Below, piece by piece: positions 15,725 to 23,841 of a stretch of 47,211 nt of DNA. A program made the translations under genes and the position numbers. The DNA comes from Streptomyces ureilyticus. GTDB lineage: Bacteria > Actinomycetota > Actinomycetes > Streptomycetales > Streptomycetaceae. How positions within the stretch are numbered: the first letter of the stretch is position 1; each line of letters opens with the position of its first letter. The notes below the pieces were generated by a model. The model was given only the letters and a program-made list of their open reading frames with translations. It ran no database searches and was not told the origin of the DNA. The stretch lies in the NCBI RefSeq assembly GCF_011045025.1, contig NZ_JAAKZX010000061.1, positions 1-47,211 of the forward strand. The letters are read 5' to 3'.

Positions 15725-16016
15725 GAGGGACCTCCGGACGTGGCGTTCACGGTTCGGCCCAGGCGCACGGCACTTGTTCATCGCGGGCCGCTCCCCGATG
15801 GTCGGTCCCATCCCAGCGCGCCAGTCACGGCCCGCCGATCAGCCTACCGGGCCTGCCCATCGCCAGATCCCCGAGTCCACCATGCGAGCGATGATGCGAG
15901 GCAGACGCGAGCGACGATGGGAAGGGGCCGAAAACCCCGCCCGGATACCCCAGATCCCCGGATACCGGGGCCCCTGGATCCCAGAGCAAGCGTGCCGAGA
16001 GGAGATGGGAGATCCC

Positions 16017-17222
16017 GTGACCCGTACGGAGGAGCTGATCGCCTCGGCCGAAGCGAACAGCGCGCACACTTACCACCCGCTGCCGGTCGTCGTGGCCACG
16101 GCGGACGGGGCGTGGATGACGGATGTCGAAGGGCGCCGTTTTCTCGACCTGCTGGCCGGATACTCCGCGCTCAATTTCGGCCACCGCAACAGACGGCTGA
16201 TCGATGCGGCCAGAGCGCAGCTGGAGCGGGTGACGCTGACATCGCGGGCGTTTCATCACGACCGGTTCGCCGAGTTCTGCGCGCGGCTGGCGGAGCTGTG
16301 CGGCATGGAGATGGTGCTGCCGATGAACACGGGCGCGGAGGCGGTGGAGTCGGCCGTGAAGACCGCGCGGAAGTGGGGGTACAAGGTCAAGGGCGTGCTC
16401 GACGGGATGGCGAAGATCGTCGTGGCGAGCGACAACTTCCACGGGCGCACGACGACGATCATCAGCTTCTCCACGGACCCGGAGGCACGGGCTGACTTCG
16501 GCCCGTACACGCCGGGCTTCGAGATCGTGCCGTACGGCGATCTGACCGCGATGCGCGAGGCCGTCACGGAGAACACGGTCGCCGTGCTGCTGGAGCCGAT
16601 CCAGGGTGAGGCGGGGGTTCTGGTGCCGCCGACCGGTTATCTCGCGGGCGTACGGGAGTTGACGCGGGAGCGGAATGTCCTGTTCATCGCCGACGAGATC
16701 CAGTCGGGACTGGGTCGGACGGGCAGGACCTTCGCGTGTGAGCACGAGGGGGTGGTGCCGGACATGTATGTGCTGGGCAAGGCGCTCGGGGGCGGGGTCG
16801 TGCCGGTGTCGGCGGTGGTGTCGAGCGCAGAGGTTCTGGGGGTGTTCCGGCCCGGGGAACACGGTTCGACGTTCGGCGGGAATCCGCTGGCCTGTGCGGT
16901 GGCGATCGAGGTCATCGCCATGCTGCGGTCCCGGGAGTTCCAGGCGCGGTCCGCGGAGCTGGGTGACCATCTGCATCGTGAGCTGGCGGTGTTGCGCGAT
17001 ACGGGCAGGGTGACGCAGGTCCGGGGGCGCGGGCTGTGGGCGGGGATCGACATCACCCCGGCGTACGGCACGGGCCGGGAGGTCTCCGAGAAGCTGATGG
17101 ACCGGGGTGTGCTGGTCAAGGACACCCACGGCGCCACCATCCGGATAGCGCCGCCGCTGGTGATCAGTAAGGAGGACCTGGACTGGGGACTCACCCAACT
17201 CCGGGCCGTATTGGGGATCTAG
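16017..17222 (+). CDS. rocD: Ornithine aminotransferase
   Basis: A 401-residue class III PLP aminotransferase. 'YHPLPVVVATADGAWMTDVEG', 'LDLLAGYSALNFGH', 'PMNTGAEAVESAVKTARKWGY' and 'EPIQGEAGV' follow the ornithine aminotransferase pattern, and the PLP lysine lies in 'YVLGKALGGGVVPVSAV'. The reaction is ornithine plus 2-oxoglutarate to glutamate-5-semialdehyde plus glutamate. GTG 16017 has GGGAG at 16007-16011; an ATG at 16005 adjacent to AGGAG is an alternative start. A small hairpin (CCCCGG-ATA-CCGGGG, 15955-15969) lies in the leader, about 50 bases upstream. Divergent from glyA. Confidence 0.93.
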   Translation: MTRTEELIASAEANSAHTYHPLPVVVATADGAWMTDVEGRRFLDLLAGYSALNFGHRNRRLIDAARAQLERVTLTSRAFHHDRFAEFCARLAELCGMEMVLPMNTGAEAVESAVKTARKWGYKVKGVLDGMAKIVVASDNFHGRTTTIISFSTDPEARADFGPYTPGFEIVPYGDLTAMREAVTENTVAVLLEPIQGEAGVLVPPTGYLAGVRELTRERNVLFIADEIQSGLGRTGRTFACEHEGVVPDMYVLGKALGGGVVPVSAVVSSAEVLGVFRPGEHGSTFGGNPLACAVAIEVIAMLRSREFQARSAELGDHLHRELAVLRDTGRVTQVRGRGLWAGIDITPAYGTGREVSEKLMDRGVLVKDTHGATIRIAPPLVISKEDLDWGLTQLRAVLGI

Positions 17223-17380
17223 AGAGCCAGGAGTCCCATGCCGCCGAGTACGACCGTGCCCGAACGCAATTGCCGCTGCGAGTCCGCCATTTCCGCTCCC
17301 CCGTGACCGTTCACCATCAACTCCTCGGCCATCACCCTGTAGATCATGGTCCCGGCCGCCGTAACCGGGCCCGACGGTCC

Positions 17381-18790
17381 TCAGGGCAGCACCCTGCACA
17401 GAGCGTCCAGCGTGCCCGACCACGCGTGGTCCGGGGGTGTGCCGTAGCCCACGACAAGGGCGTCGTACGGTTCGGCGGCGGCGACCTCGGCGACGTCCGC
17501 GTGGCGGTAGCGGGTCAGGCCGTGCAGCAACAGGCCCTGCCAGGCCGCCGACCGGACCACCGACTGCTCGGTGCCGGGCGGGAGTTGGAGGACAGCGTGG
17601 AGACCGGCCGCGATGCCGGTGGCCCGCACCGACGGGGCGCGGGACGCGAGAGCCGCGACGAGCTGGTCGCGGCGGCGGCGATAGCGCAGACGGGACGCGC
17701 GGACGTGACGGTCGTACGCGCCCGAGGTGATGAACTCCGCCAGGGTCAGCTGGTCCAGGACCCCGCACGACCAGTCCGTGCCGCCCTTCGCCGACACGAC
17801 CTCCGACGTCAGCGACGGCGGCAGGACCAGCCAGCCGAGCCGCAGTCCTGGCGCCAGGGACTTGCTCGCGGTGCCCACGTACACGACGCGGTCCGGGTCG
17901 AGGCCCTGGAGCGCGCCCACCGGCTGGCGGTCGTAGCGGAACTCTCCGTCGTAGTCGTCCTCCAGGACCAGCCCGCCGGTTCCCCGCGCCCAGTCCACGA
18001 CGGCGGCCCGCCGGTCGGGCCGCAGTGGTACGCCCATCGGGAACTGGTGCGAGGGGGTGAGCAGGACCGCCCCCGCCCCCGTTCCCGCCAAGCCACCGGT
18101 GCACGTTCCCAGTTCATCGAACGGCAGCGGCACCGTCCGTAATCCCGCCGCCTCCGCCACTCCCCAGTGCACGTCAAGCCCGTACGACTCCACGGCGAGC
18201 GAGCGCAGCCCCCGTTGCCGCAGTACAGCGGCGAGCAGCCGCAAGCCGTGTACGAAGCCGGAGCAGACGACGATCCGGTCGGGGTCGGTCCGTACGCCGC
18301 GAGCGCGGGCGAGGTAGGCGGCGAGGGCGGTGCGGAGTTCGACGCGACCTCGTGGGTCGCCGTAGCCGAGGGCGTCGTGAGGTGCCTCGGACAGCGCGCG
18401 GCGCGCCGACCTGAGCCACTCGGCGCGGGGGAACGAGGCGAGGTCGGGGTTGCCGGGTTCGAGGTTGTGCGTCGGTCCGCGGGGCGAGCGAGGCCTGGGT
18501 GCCGTGTCCGAGTCCGGTGCCGCCACGGCCCGTTCCGCGACCCGCGTGCCCGAACCCTGGCGCGCGGTGAGCCAGCCCTCGGCGACGAGCCAGGCGTACG
18601 CGTCGGCGACCGTGTTGCGCGCGATGCCGAGGTCGGCGGCGAGCGACCGCGAGGACGGCAGCCGCGTCCCCGGTGCGAGCCGCCCGCTCCGCACCGCCTC
18701 GCGCAAGGCGTCCGTGAGCCCTCGGCGCAGGCGGGAGCCGCCCAGGTCGAGGTGCAGATCAACACCCAAAGTGGCCCAGGGTTTCTCCAT
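17381..18790 (-). CDS. MocR/PdxR-family regulator (GntR HTH plus aminotransferase domain)
   Basis: A 469-residue fusion regulator. The N-terminal GntR winged helix reads 'LTDALREAVRSGRLAPGTRL' then 'PSSRSLAADLGIARNTVADA' and 'GWLTARQGSGTRV'. The rest is a fold-type I aminotransferase-like domain with 'VLEDDYDGEFRYDRQP' and the PLP lysine in 'YVGTASKSLAPGLRLGWL'. MocR proteins use PLP or amino acid-PLP adducts as effectors; some control vitamin B6 synthesis, but no pdx genes lie here. It is divergent, 46 bases apart, from the two AhpD-like genes, which are its likely targets. ATG 18790 is the natural start; the frame stays open to 18931 over the neighbouring gene. Confidence 0.92.
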   Translation of the reverse strand: MEKPWATLGVDLHLDLGGSRLRRGLTDALREAVRSGRLAPGTRLPSSRSLAADLGIARNTVADAYAWLVAEGWLTARQGSGTRVAERAVAAPDSDTAPRPRSPRGPTHNLEPGNPDLASFPRAEWLRSARRALSEAPHDALGYGDPRGRVELRTALAAYLARARGVRTDPDRIVVCSGFVHGLRLLAAVLRQRGLRSLAVESYGLDVHWGVAEAAGLRTVPLPFDELGTCTGGLAGTGAGAVLLTPSHQFPMGVPLRPDRRAAVVDWARGTGGLVLEDDYDGEFRYDRQPVGALQGLDPDRVVYVGTASKSLAPGLRLGWLVLPPSLTSEVVSAKGGTDWSCGVLDQLTLAEFITSGAYDRHVRASRLRYRRRRDQLVAALASRAPSVRATGIAAGLHAVLQLPPGTEQSVVRSAAWQGLLLHGLTRYRHADVAEVAAAEPYDALVVGYGTPPDHAWSGTLDALCRVLP

Positions 18791-18836
18791 GGAAATGGAC
18801 CATACTCCTGGGCTAATCAACCTTAGGGTCGCAGTC
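18791..18836. promoter_or_regulatory. Short divergent control region of the MocR regulator and AhpD-like operon
   Basis: Only 46 bases separate two divergent starts. It contains the partially matching units TGGACCA and TGGGCTA, 13 bases apart, a possible direct-repeat operator. Both transcripts are probably leaderless or nearly so. Confidence 0.45.
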
Positions 18837-19367
18837 ATGACGACGAACGAGACGACCGACGACCCGACCAGCACCACGACCGACACCACCTCGTACGTCC
18901 CCGAACACACCCCCCGGCTCGCGTGGGCCAAGCTCGCGCCCGACGTCTACAAAGCCATGATCAGGCTCGACACGGCGGCCCGGCAGGGCGTCGACCCTGT
19001 GCTCCTGGAGCTGGTGAAGATCCGCGCGTCGCAGATCAACCACTGCGCCTTCTGCGTCGACATGCACTCCAAGGACGCGCTCGCGGCCGGCGAGAGTGTC
19101 GAGCGGATCATCCAGCTCAGCGCGTGGGAGGAGTCGCAGCACTTCTACACGGCGAAGGAAGCCGCGGCACTCGCGCTGACCGAGGCGGTCACGGTCCTCA
19201 CGGAGGGCTTCGTGCCGGACGAGGTGTACGACGCGGCCGCCAAGCAGTTCGACGAGGCCGAGCTGGCGCAGCTGATCGCCGCGATCACGGTGATCAACGC
19301 ATGGAACCGGTTCGGCGTGACCTGCCGTATGGTCGCCGGGCACTACCAGGCGGGCGAGCACAAATGA
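18837..19367 (+). CDS. Carboxymuconolactone decarboxylase / AhpD-like protein 1
   Basis: A 176-residue member of the CMD/AhpD family. A Thr-rich N terminus of about 30 residues precedes the domain, which carries 'LELVKIRASQINHCAFC' and 'VDMH': the family CxxC plus downstream His and the upstream Glu that in AhpD form a peroxidase/adaptor centre. 'AALALTEAVTVLTEGFVPDEVY' is the second helix pair typical of the family. The stop overlaps the next start (ATGA), which encodes a paralogue. Probably a thiol-dependent alkylhydroperoxidase-type protein; the true substrate is unknown. Confidence 0.88.
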   Translation: MTTNETTDDPTSTTTDTTSYVPEHTPRLAWAKLAPDVYKAMIRLDTAARQGVDPVLLELVKIRASQINHCAFCVDMHSKDALAAGESVERIIQLSAWEESQHFYTAKEAAALALTEAVTVLTEGFVPDEVYDAAAKQFDEAELAQLIAAITVINAWNRFGVTCRMVAGHYQAGEHK

Positions 19368-19810
19368 CGGCTCGCACGCAGTACCTCGATCCCGGGGTCG
19401 GCAAGGCCATGTCCGCGCTGAGCGCCGCCGCGAAGAAGGGCCTGGGCGACCCCGGGCTCGCCGAGCTGGTGCAGATCCGCGCCTCACAGCTCAACCACTG
19501 CGCGTTCTGCCTCGACATGCACCTTGAACTGGCCCGCAAGCACGGCGTGAGCGAGAAACAGACCGATCTCCTCAGCGCCTGGGAGGAAGCGGAGGACCTC
19601 TACAGCGAGCGCGAGCGGGCCGCGCTCGCGCTGACCGAAGCGGTCACGGTCCTCACAGAAGGCTTCGTACCGGACGACGTGTACGAGCGGGCGGCGCGGC
19701 ACTTCGACGACGTCCAACTCGCGCATCTCATCGAGTTGATCACCGTTATCAACGGATGGAACCGGCTGATGGTCAGCCGACGCATCCCGCCGGGGGGCCG
19801 TGCATGGTGA
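19364..19810 (+). CDS. Carboxymuconolactone decarboxylase / AhpD-like protein 2
   Basis: A 148-residue paralogue of the preceding gene, lacking its Thr-rich leader. Shared blocks include 'RASQLNHCAFCLDMH' (CxxC and His retained), 'ALALTEAVTVLTEGFVPDDV' and 'LITVINGWNRL'. The arrangement points to tandem duplication followed by divergence, possibly giving a hetero-oligomer, since AhpD-family proteins are trimers or hexamers. Coupled on both sides: ATGA with the gene before, and a 7-base overlap with the gene after. Confidence 0.88.
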   Translation: MTARTQYLDPGVGKAMSALSAAAKKGLGDPGLAELVQIRASQLNHCAFCLDMHLELARKHGVSEKQTDLLSAWEEAEDLYSERERAALALTEAVTVLTEGFVPDDVYERAARHFDDVQLAHLIELITVINGWNRLMVSRRIPPGGRAW

Positions 19811-20598
19811 GCAAGGTCGAGATCTTCCGCACGCTGCACCAGGGCCGCTCACCGGACGATCCGCTGATCCTGCCCGGGCCGTGGGACGCGGCCAGTGCGC
19901 GGGTCTTCGAGGACGCCGGGTTTCCGGCGCTCGCGACGCCCAGCGCCGGGGTCGCTGCCTCGCTCGGTTACGAGGACGGGGCCACGCCCGCCGACGAAAT
20001 GTTCGCGGCGGTCGCGCGCATCGTGCGGGCCGTGCACGTTCCCGTGTCGGCGGACGTCGAGGACGGGTACGGGCTCGCGCCCAAGGAGTTGGTGGACCGG
20101 ATCCTTGAGACGGGTGCCGTCGGTTGCAACCTCGAGGACTCGCACGAGGGCGTCCTCAAGGACCCGGAGCGGCACGCCGACTGGCTGGCCGAGGTACGGG
20201 CCGTCGCAGGCGACCGGCTGTTCGTCAACGCGCGTGTCGACACGTTCTCGCGCGGGGTCGCCGATCCCGAACGGGCCGTCGAGCGGGCCGCGTTGTACGT
20301 GGCGGCGGGCGCCGACTGCGTGTACCCGATCGGCGCCCCGGAGGATGCCCTCCCGGCGCTCCGGGCCGCGGTCCCGGGCCCGATCAACGCCTACGCGCGA
20401 CTGGAAGGTCCCGCACCGGCAGAGCTCGGCCGACTCGGGGCCACACGCATCACGTTCGGTCCCCGTCTGCAGCGCCACGCCACCAAGGCGCTGACCGGCA
20501 TGGCCCGAGCCCTGCACGACGACTGGCTCGGCCAGGCGCGCGCCGCAGCGCAACGCCTGGCCGACGAAAACCTCTCCGCGGAGCCGAACGCCTGGTGA
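19804..20598 (+). CDS. Isocitrate lyase/PEP mutase superfamily protein
   Basis: A 264-residue TIM-barrel protein of the PEP mutase/isocitrate lyase group. Visible motifs are 'LPGPWDAASARVFEDAGF', 'VPVSADVEDGYG' (metal-binding Asp/Glu), 'GCNLEDSHEG' and 'FVNARVDTF'. The group includes oxaloacetate decarboxylases, 2-methylisocitrate lyases and phosphonopyruvate hydrolases; the catalytic KKCG-type motif of true lyases is not present, so the reaction cannot be named. It is the third gene of the operon under the MocR regulator and overlaps the second AhpD-like gene. Confidence 0.88.
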   Translation: MVSKVEIFRTLHQGRSPDDPLILPGPWDAASARVFEDAGFPALATPSAGVAASLGYEDGATPADEMFAAVARIVRAVHVPVSADVEDGYGLAPKELVDRILETGAVGCNLEDSHEGVLKDPERHADWLAEVRAVAGDRLFVNARVDTFSRGVADPERAVERAALYVAAGADCVYPIGAPEDALPALRAAVPGPINAYARLEGPAPAELGRLGATRITFGPRLQRHATKALTGMARALHDDWLGQARAAAQRLADENLSAEPNAW

Positions 20599-20621
20599 GC
20601 GTCACGGACACCTGCTGACGG

Positions 20622-20720
20622 TCACTCGGACAGCCACGTCCGCCAAGTCGATTCGTGGCTGTCCACCCACTCCTTCGCCGCATCCTCAGGAGTCAGCGAG
20701 TTGACGTGGCCATCACTCGC
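20622..20720 (-). pseudogene. Remnant: C-terminal end of a glycine betaine ABC transporter binding protein
   Basis: On the minus strand, directly downstream of the GMC oxidoreductase, one frame reads 'HVNSLTPEDAAKEWVDSHES' followed by 'TWRTWLSE' and TGA (20622-20624). This is the pattern that ends OpuAC/ProX-type betaine-binding proteins, where a SPEDAA-WV-N/H-W helix closes the fold. No start codon with ribosome-binding site precedes it, and the upstream part runs into the end of the oxidoreductase. It is most simply the last 30 or so codons of a deleted transporter gene. The match is by eye and short, so it needs a database comparison. Confidence 0.6.
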
Positions 20721-22254
20721 CACTGCCGAGCAGGTCCACGCACTTCTCTCCGACCATGAGCACCCCGATCATCGGGTTCACCGCGGGCATCGTCGGGAAG
20801 ACGGAGGCGTCGGCGATCCGGATGCCGTCCAGGCCGCGGATCCTCAACTGCGGGTCGACGACGGCGAGTTGGTCGTCCGGGGCGCCCATCCGGCAGGTGC
20901 CCGCCGGGTGGTACACCGTGTGGGCCACCGACCGCGCGTACACGCCGAGCTCCTCGTCGCCCGTGACGTCGGGACCGGGGGCCACCTCGCGCTTCAGCCA
21001 GCCCGCCAGCGGCTCGGACTTGGCGATCTCGCGGGCGATCTTGATGCCGTCGACCAGGGTGCGGCCGTCGTAGTCGTCCTCGTCCGTGAAGTAGCGGAAG
21101 TCGAGTGCGGGCTTCTCGGCCGGGTCGGCGCTCGTCAGATACAGCCTTCCCCGGCTGTGCGGCTTGGGGATGTTGGGGGTCATGGAGACGCCGTGGGCAG
21201 GGCGTTCGTACCCCAGTCGCTCCGGGTTGTCCGTGAACGGGATCTGGTAGAAGTGGAACATCAGGTCAGGGCCCGGATGTTCGGGATCCCGGCGCACGAA
21301 AAGGCCCGCGTCGGAGTCCATCGCGGAGTTCTCGGGGATCGGCCCGTTCGTCTCCCAGACGATCACCGACTCCGGGTGGTCGAGCAGGTTCTCGCCGACG
21401 CCGGGCAGGTCATGCACGACGGGAATGCCGAGCGCCTCCAGATCGCGGGCGGGCCCGATACCGGAGTGCATCAGCAGCCGCGGCGAGTCCACGGCCCCCG
21501 CGCACAACAGGACTTCATTCTCCGCGCGTACGAGGATCTCCTCGCCGTCCTTGGTCCGTACGTGCACTCCGTGCGCCCGCGTCCCCTCGAGCTCCAGCTT
21601 GTACGCCCAGGTCTCCAGCAGGATCGTCAGGTTCGGCCGGTCCAGGAAGGGGTGGAGGTAGGCGACCGACGCACTCGACCGCTTGTTGTTCTCCGGGTGG
21701 TACGCGAGATCGAAGAAGCCGACGCCCTCAGTGAACGGCTTCTTGTTGAAACCCTCGATGCGCGGCACGCTCAGCGCGGCCTGGGCGGCGTCGACGAAGT
21801 CGCGGGCGATGGCGTTCCGGTCGTTCTCGTCGACGGCGACGATGTTGTTGCGCAGCCGGGCGTAGTACGCCTCCATCGGCACCGCGCCCCAGCCCTTGGC
21901 GCCGTTCGCCTCCCACTCGTCCCAGTCGGACGGCAGCGGCTTGAACGCGATCAGCGTGTTGTGCGAGGAGCAGCCGCCGAGCACCCGGGCGCGGCTGTGC
22001 CGGATGTACGAGTTGCCGCGCGGCTGCCGGGTCGTCGGGTAGTCGTAGTCCAGCTCCCCGCCGAGCAGCCCCATCCAGCGCCGCAGAGTGAGAACGTCCT
22101 CGCGGCCGACGTCGCTGGGGCCGCCCTCGATGACGGCGACGGTGACGTCCGGGTCCTCGGTCAGGCGCGAGGCGATGACGGAGCCGGCGGTACCGCCGCC
22201 GATGACGACGTAGTCGTACGTGTGCTCATGGACGGGCGTGGGCTGCTCAGGCAT
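20713..22254 (-). CDS. betA: GMC oxidoreductase, probable choline dehydrogenase
   Basis: A 513-residue FAD enzyme of the GMC family. The N-terminal Rossmann motif is 'DYVVIGGGTAGSVIASRL', the family signature is 'RVLGGCSSHNTLI', and the C terminus carries 'YHPAGTCRMG' and 'IADASVFPTMPAVNPMIGVL', as in BetA. Choline dehydrogenase oxidises choline to betaine aldehyde. The betaine aldehyde dehydrogenase homologue lies 66 bases upstream on the same strand, giving both steps of glycine betaine synthesis in one operon. Other GMC alcohol oxidases are possible, but the partner gene makes choline the best guess. ATG 22254 opens directly into the FAD motif. Confidence 0.9.
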   Translation of the reverse strand: MPEQPTPVHEHTYDYVVIGGGTAGSVIASRLTEDPDVTVAVIEGGPSDVGREDVLTLRRWMGLLGGELDYDYPTTRQPRGNSYIRHSRARVLGGCSSHNTLIAFKPLPSDWDEWEANGAKGWGAVPMEAYYARLRNNIVAVDENDRNAIARDFVDAAQAALSVPRIEGFNKKPFTEGVGFFDLAYHPENNKRSSASVAYLHPFLDRPNLTILLETWAYKLELEGTRAHGVHVRTKDGEEILVRAENEVLLCAGAVDSPRLLMHSGIGPARDLEALGIPVVHDLPGVGENLLDHPESVIVWETNGPIPENSAMDSDAGLFVRRDPEHPGPDLMFHFYQIPFTDNPERLGYERPAHGVSMTPNIPKPHSRGRLYLTSADPAEKPALDFRYFTDEDDYDGRTLVDGIKIAREIAKSEPLAGWLKREVAPGPDVTGDEELGVYARSVAHTVYHPAGTCRMGAPDDQLAVVDPQLRIRGLDGIRIADASVFPTMPAVNPMIGVLMVGEKCVDLLGSGE

Positions 22255-22320
22255 AGGGGATTACTCCTCGGGGTCGTACAAGGTGCTGCGCTCGGCGGAT
22301 CCTTGGCGGGGGGCGGGGCG

Positions 22321-23841
22321 TCAGCCCGCGAACCACCGCACCGGCTGCGGCGCGAGGTTCTGGTACACGTGCTTGCTCTCGCGGTACTCGTCGAGACCGG
22401 TGGGCCCGAGCTCGCGCCCGACGCCGCTCTTTCCGAAGCCGCCCCACTCCGCCTGCGGGAGGTAGGGGTGGAAGTCGTTGATCCAGATGGTGCCGTGCCG
22501 CAGCCGGGCGGCGACGCGCCGGGCGCGGCCCGCGTCGGAGGTCCAGACGCCGCCGGCGAGCCCGTACTCGGTGTCGTTGGCGAGCGCGACGGCCTCGTCC
22601 TCCGTACGGAACGTCTCGACGGTCAGGACAGGCCCGAAGACCTCCTCGCGTACGACCTTCATCTCGCGGTGGCACTGGTCGAGGACGGTGGGCTCGTAGA
22701 AGTAGCCGGTGGCGGGCCGTTCCTCCGACGGCTCGGGCCGCTTGCCGCCGGACCGCAGCACCGCGCCCTCCGCGAGAGCGGAAGCGACGTACGCCTCGGT
22801 CTTCTCCCGCTGCTGCTCGGAGACGAGCGGACCGCACTCGACGCCGTCCTCGGTGCCCCGGCCGAGGCGGATCTTGCCGGCCCGGCGGGCGAGTTCGGCG
22901 ACGAAGCGTTCGCGTACGGACTCCTCGATGATGAGGCGTCCGCCTGCGGAGCAGACCTGGCCGCTGTGGATGAACGCGGCGTTCAGGGCCTGGTCGACGG
23001 CGGTGTCGAAGCCTTCCTCGGTGGCGCAGGCGTCGGCGAAGACGACGTTCGGGTTCTTGCCGCCGAGTTCGAGGGCGACCTTCTTGACGGTGACGGCGGC
23101 GGCCTGGGCGACCTTGATGCCGCTGATGAGGCCGCCGGTGAAGGAGACGAGGTCGACGGCGGGGTGCTCGGCGAGGCGGGCGCCCACGGTGTGCCCGGGG
23201 CCGGTGACGATGTTCGCGACACCGTCGGGCAGCCCGGCCTCCTGGAGCAGTTCCACAACGGCGATCGTGGTGAGCGGAGTGATCTCGCTGGGCTTGACGA
23301 CGAAGGTGTTCCCGGCGGCGAGTGCGGGCGCGATCTTCCAACTCGCTTGCAGCAGCGGATAGTTCCAGGGCGTGATCATGGCGCACACGCCGACGGGTTC
23401 ATGCACGACAACGCTGTGGATGTCGTCGGACCCGGCATCGACGACCCGCCCGCCGCCCTCCCCCACGACGAGATCGGCGAAGTACCGGAAGGCGTCGGCG
23501 ACGCAGTCGATGTCGACGCGCCCTTCCTCGAGCGTCTTGCCGGCGTCCCGGCTCTCCAGCAGCCCGAGCCGCTCACGGTCGCGTACGAGGAGATCGGCGA
23601 CGCGACGCAGCAGGGCGCTCCGCTCGGCGGCGGGGGTGTGGCGCCAGGGCCCTTCGTCGAAGGCGCGGCGGGCGGCGTCGATGGCCGCGTCCGCGTCTCG
23701 TCCGTCACCCTCCGCGACTACGGCGAACGGCTTGGCGTCCGCCGGATCGAGCACCTCACGCGTGTCTCCGGAGACGGCCGCACGCCACTCCCCGCCCACG
23801 TGAATCGTCTGCTGCGCCTGTCGCTCCGCTGGTCCCGCCAT
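22321..23841 (-). CDS. betB: Betaine aldehyde dehydrogenase
   Basis: A 506-residue NAD(P)-dependent aldehyde dehydrogenase. Cofactor site 'MITPWNYPLLQASWKIAPAL', general base Glu in 'KVALELGGKNPNVVF' and catalytic Cys in 'FIHSGQVCSAGGRL' are all present, with 'EEVFGPVLTV' downstream. The context next to a GMC choline dehydrogenase points to oxidation of betaine aldehyde to the osmoprotectant glycine betaine. The start at 23841 ('MAGPAERQAQQTIHVGG') has GGAAGG about ten bases upstream on its strand; the longer open frame to 23892 adds an implausible basic leader. Confidence 0.92.
   Translation of the reverse strand: MAGPAERQAQQTIHVGGEWRAAVSGDTREVLDPADAKPFAVVAEGDGRDADAAIDAARRAFDEGPWRHTPAAERSALLRRVADLLVRDRERLGLLESRDAGKTLEEGRVDIDCVADAFRYFADLVVGEGGGRVVDAGSDDIHSVVVHEPVGVCAMITPWNYPLLQASWKIAPALAAGNTFVVKPSEITPLTTIAVVELLQEAGLPDGVANIVTGPGHTVGARLAEHPAVDLVSFTGGLISGIKVAQAAAVTVKKVALELGGKNPNVVFADACATEEGFDTAVDQALNAAFIHSGQVCSAGGRLIIEESVRERFVAELARRAGKIRLGRGTEDGVECGPLVSEQQREKTEAYVASALAEGAVLRSGGKRPEPSEERPATGYFYEPTVLDQCHREMKVVREEVFGPVLTVETFRTEDEAVALANDTEYGLAGGVWTSDAGRARRVAARLRHGTIWINDFHPYLPQAEWGGFGKSGVGRELGPTGLDEYRESKHVYQNLAPQPVRWFAG

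Noticed and set aside
15725..16016. Possible glycine riboswitch before glyA
   Set aside because: I could not find the conserved paired helices of a glycine aptamer; only a small hairpin in the rocD leader is seen.
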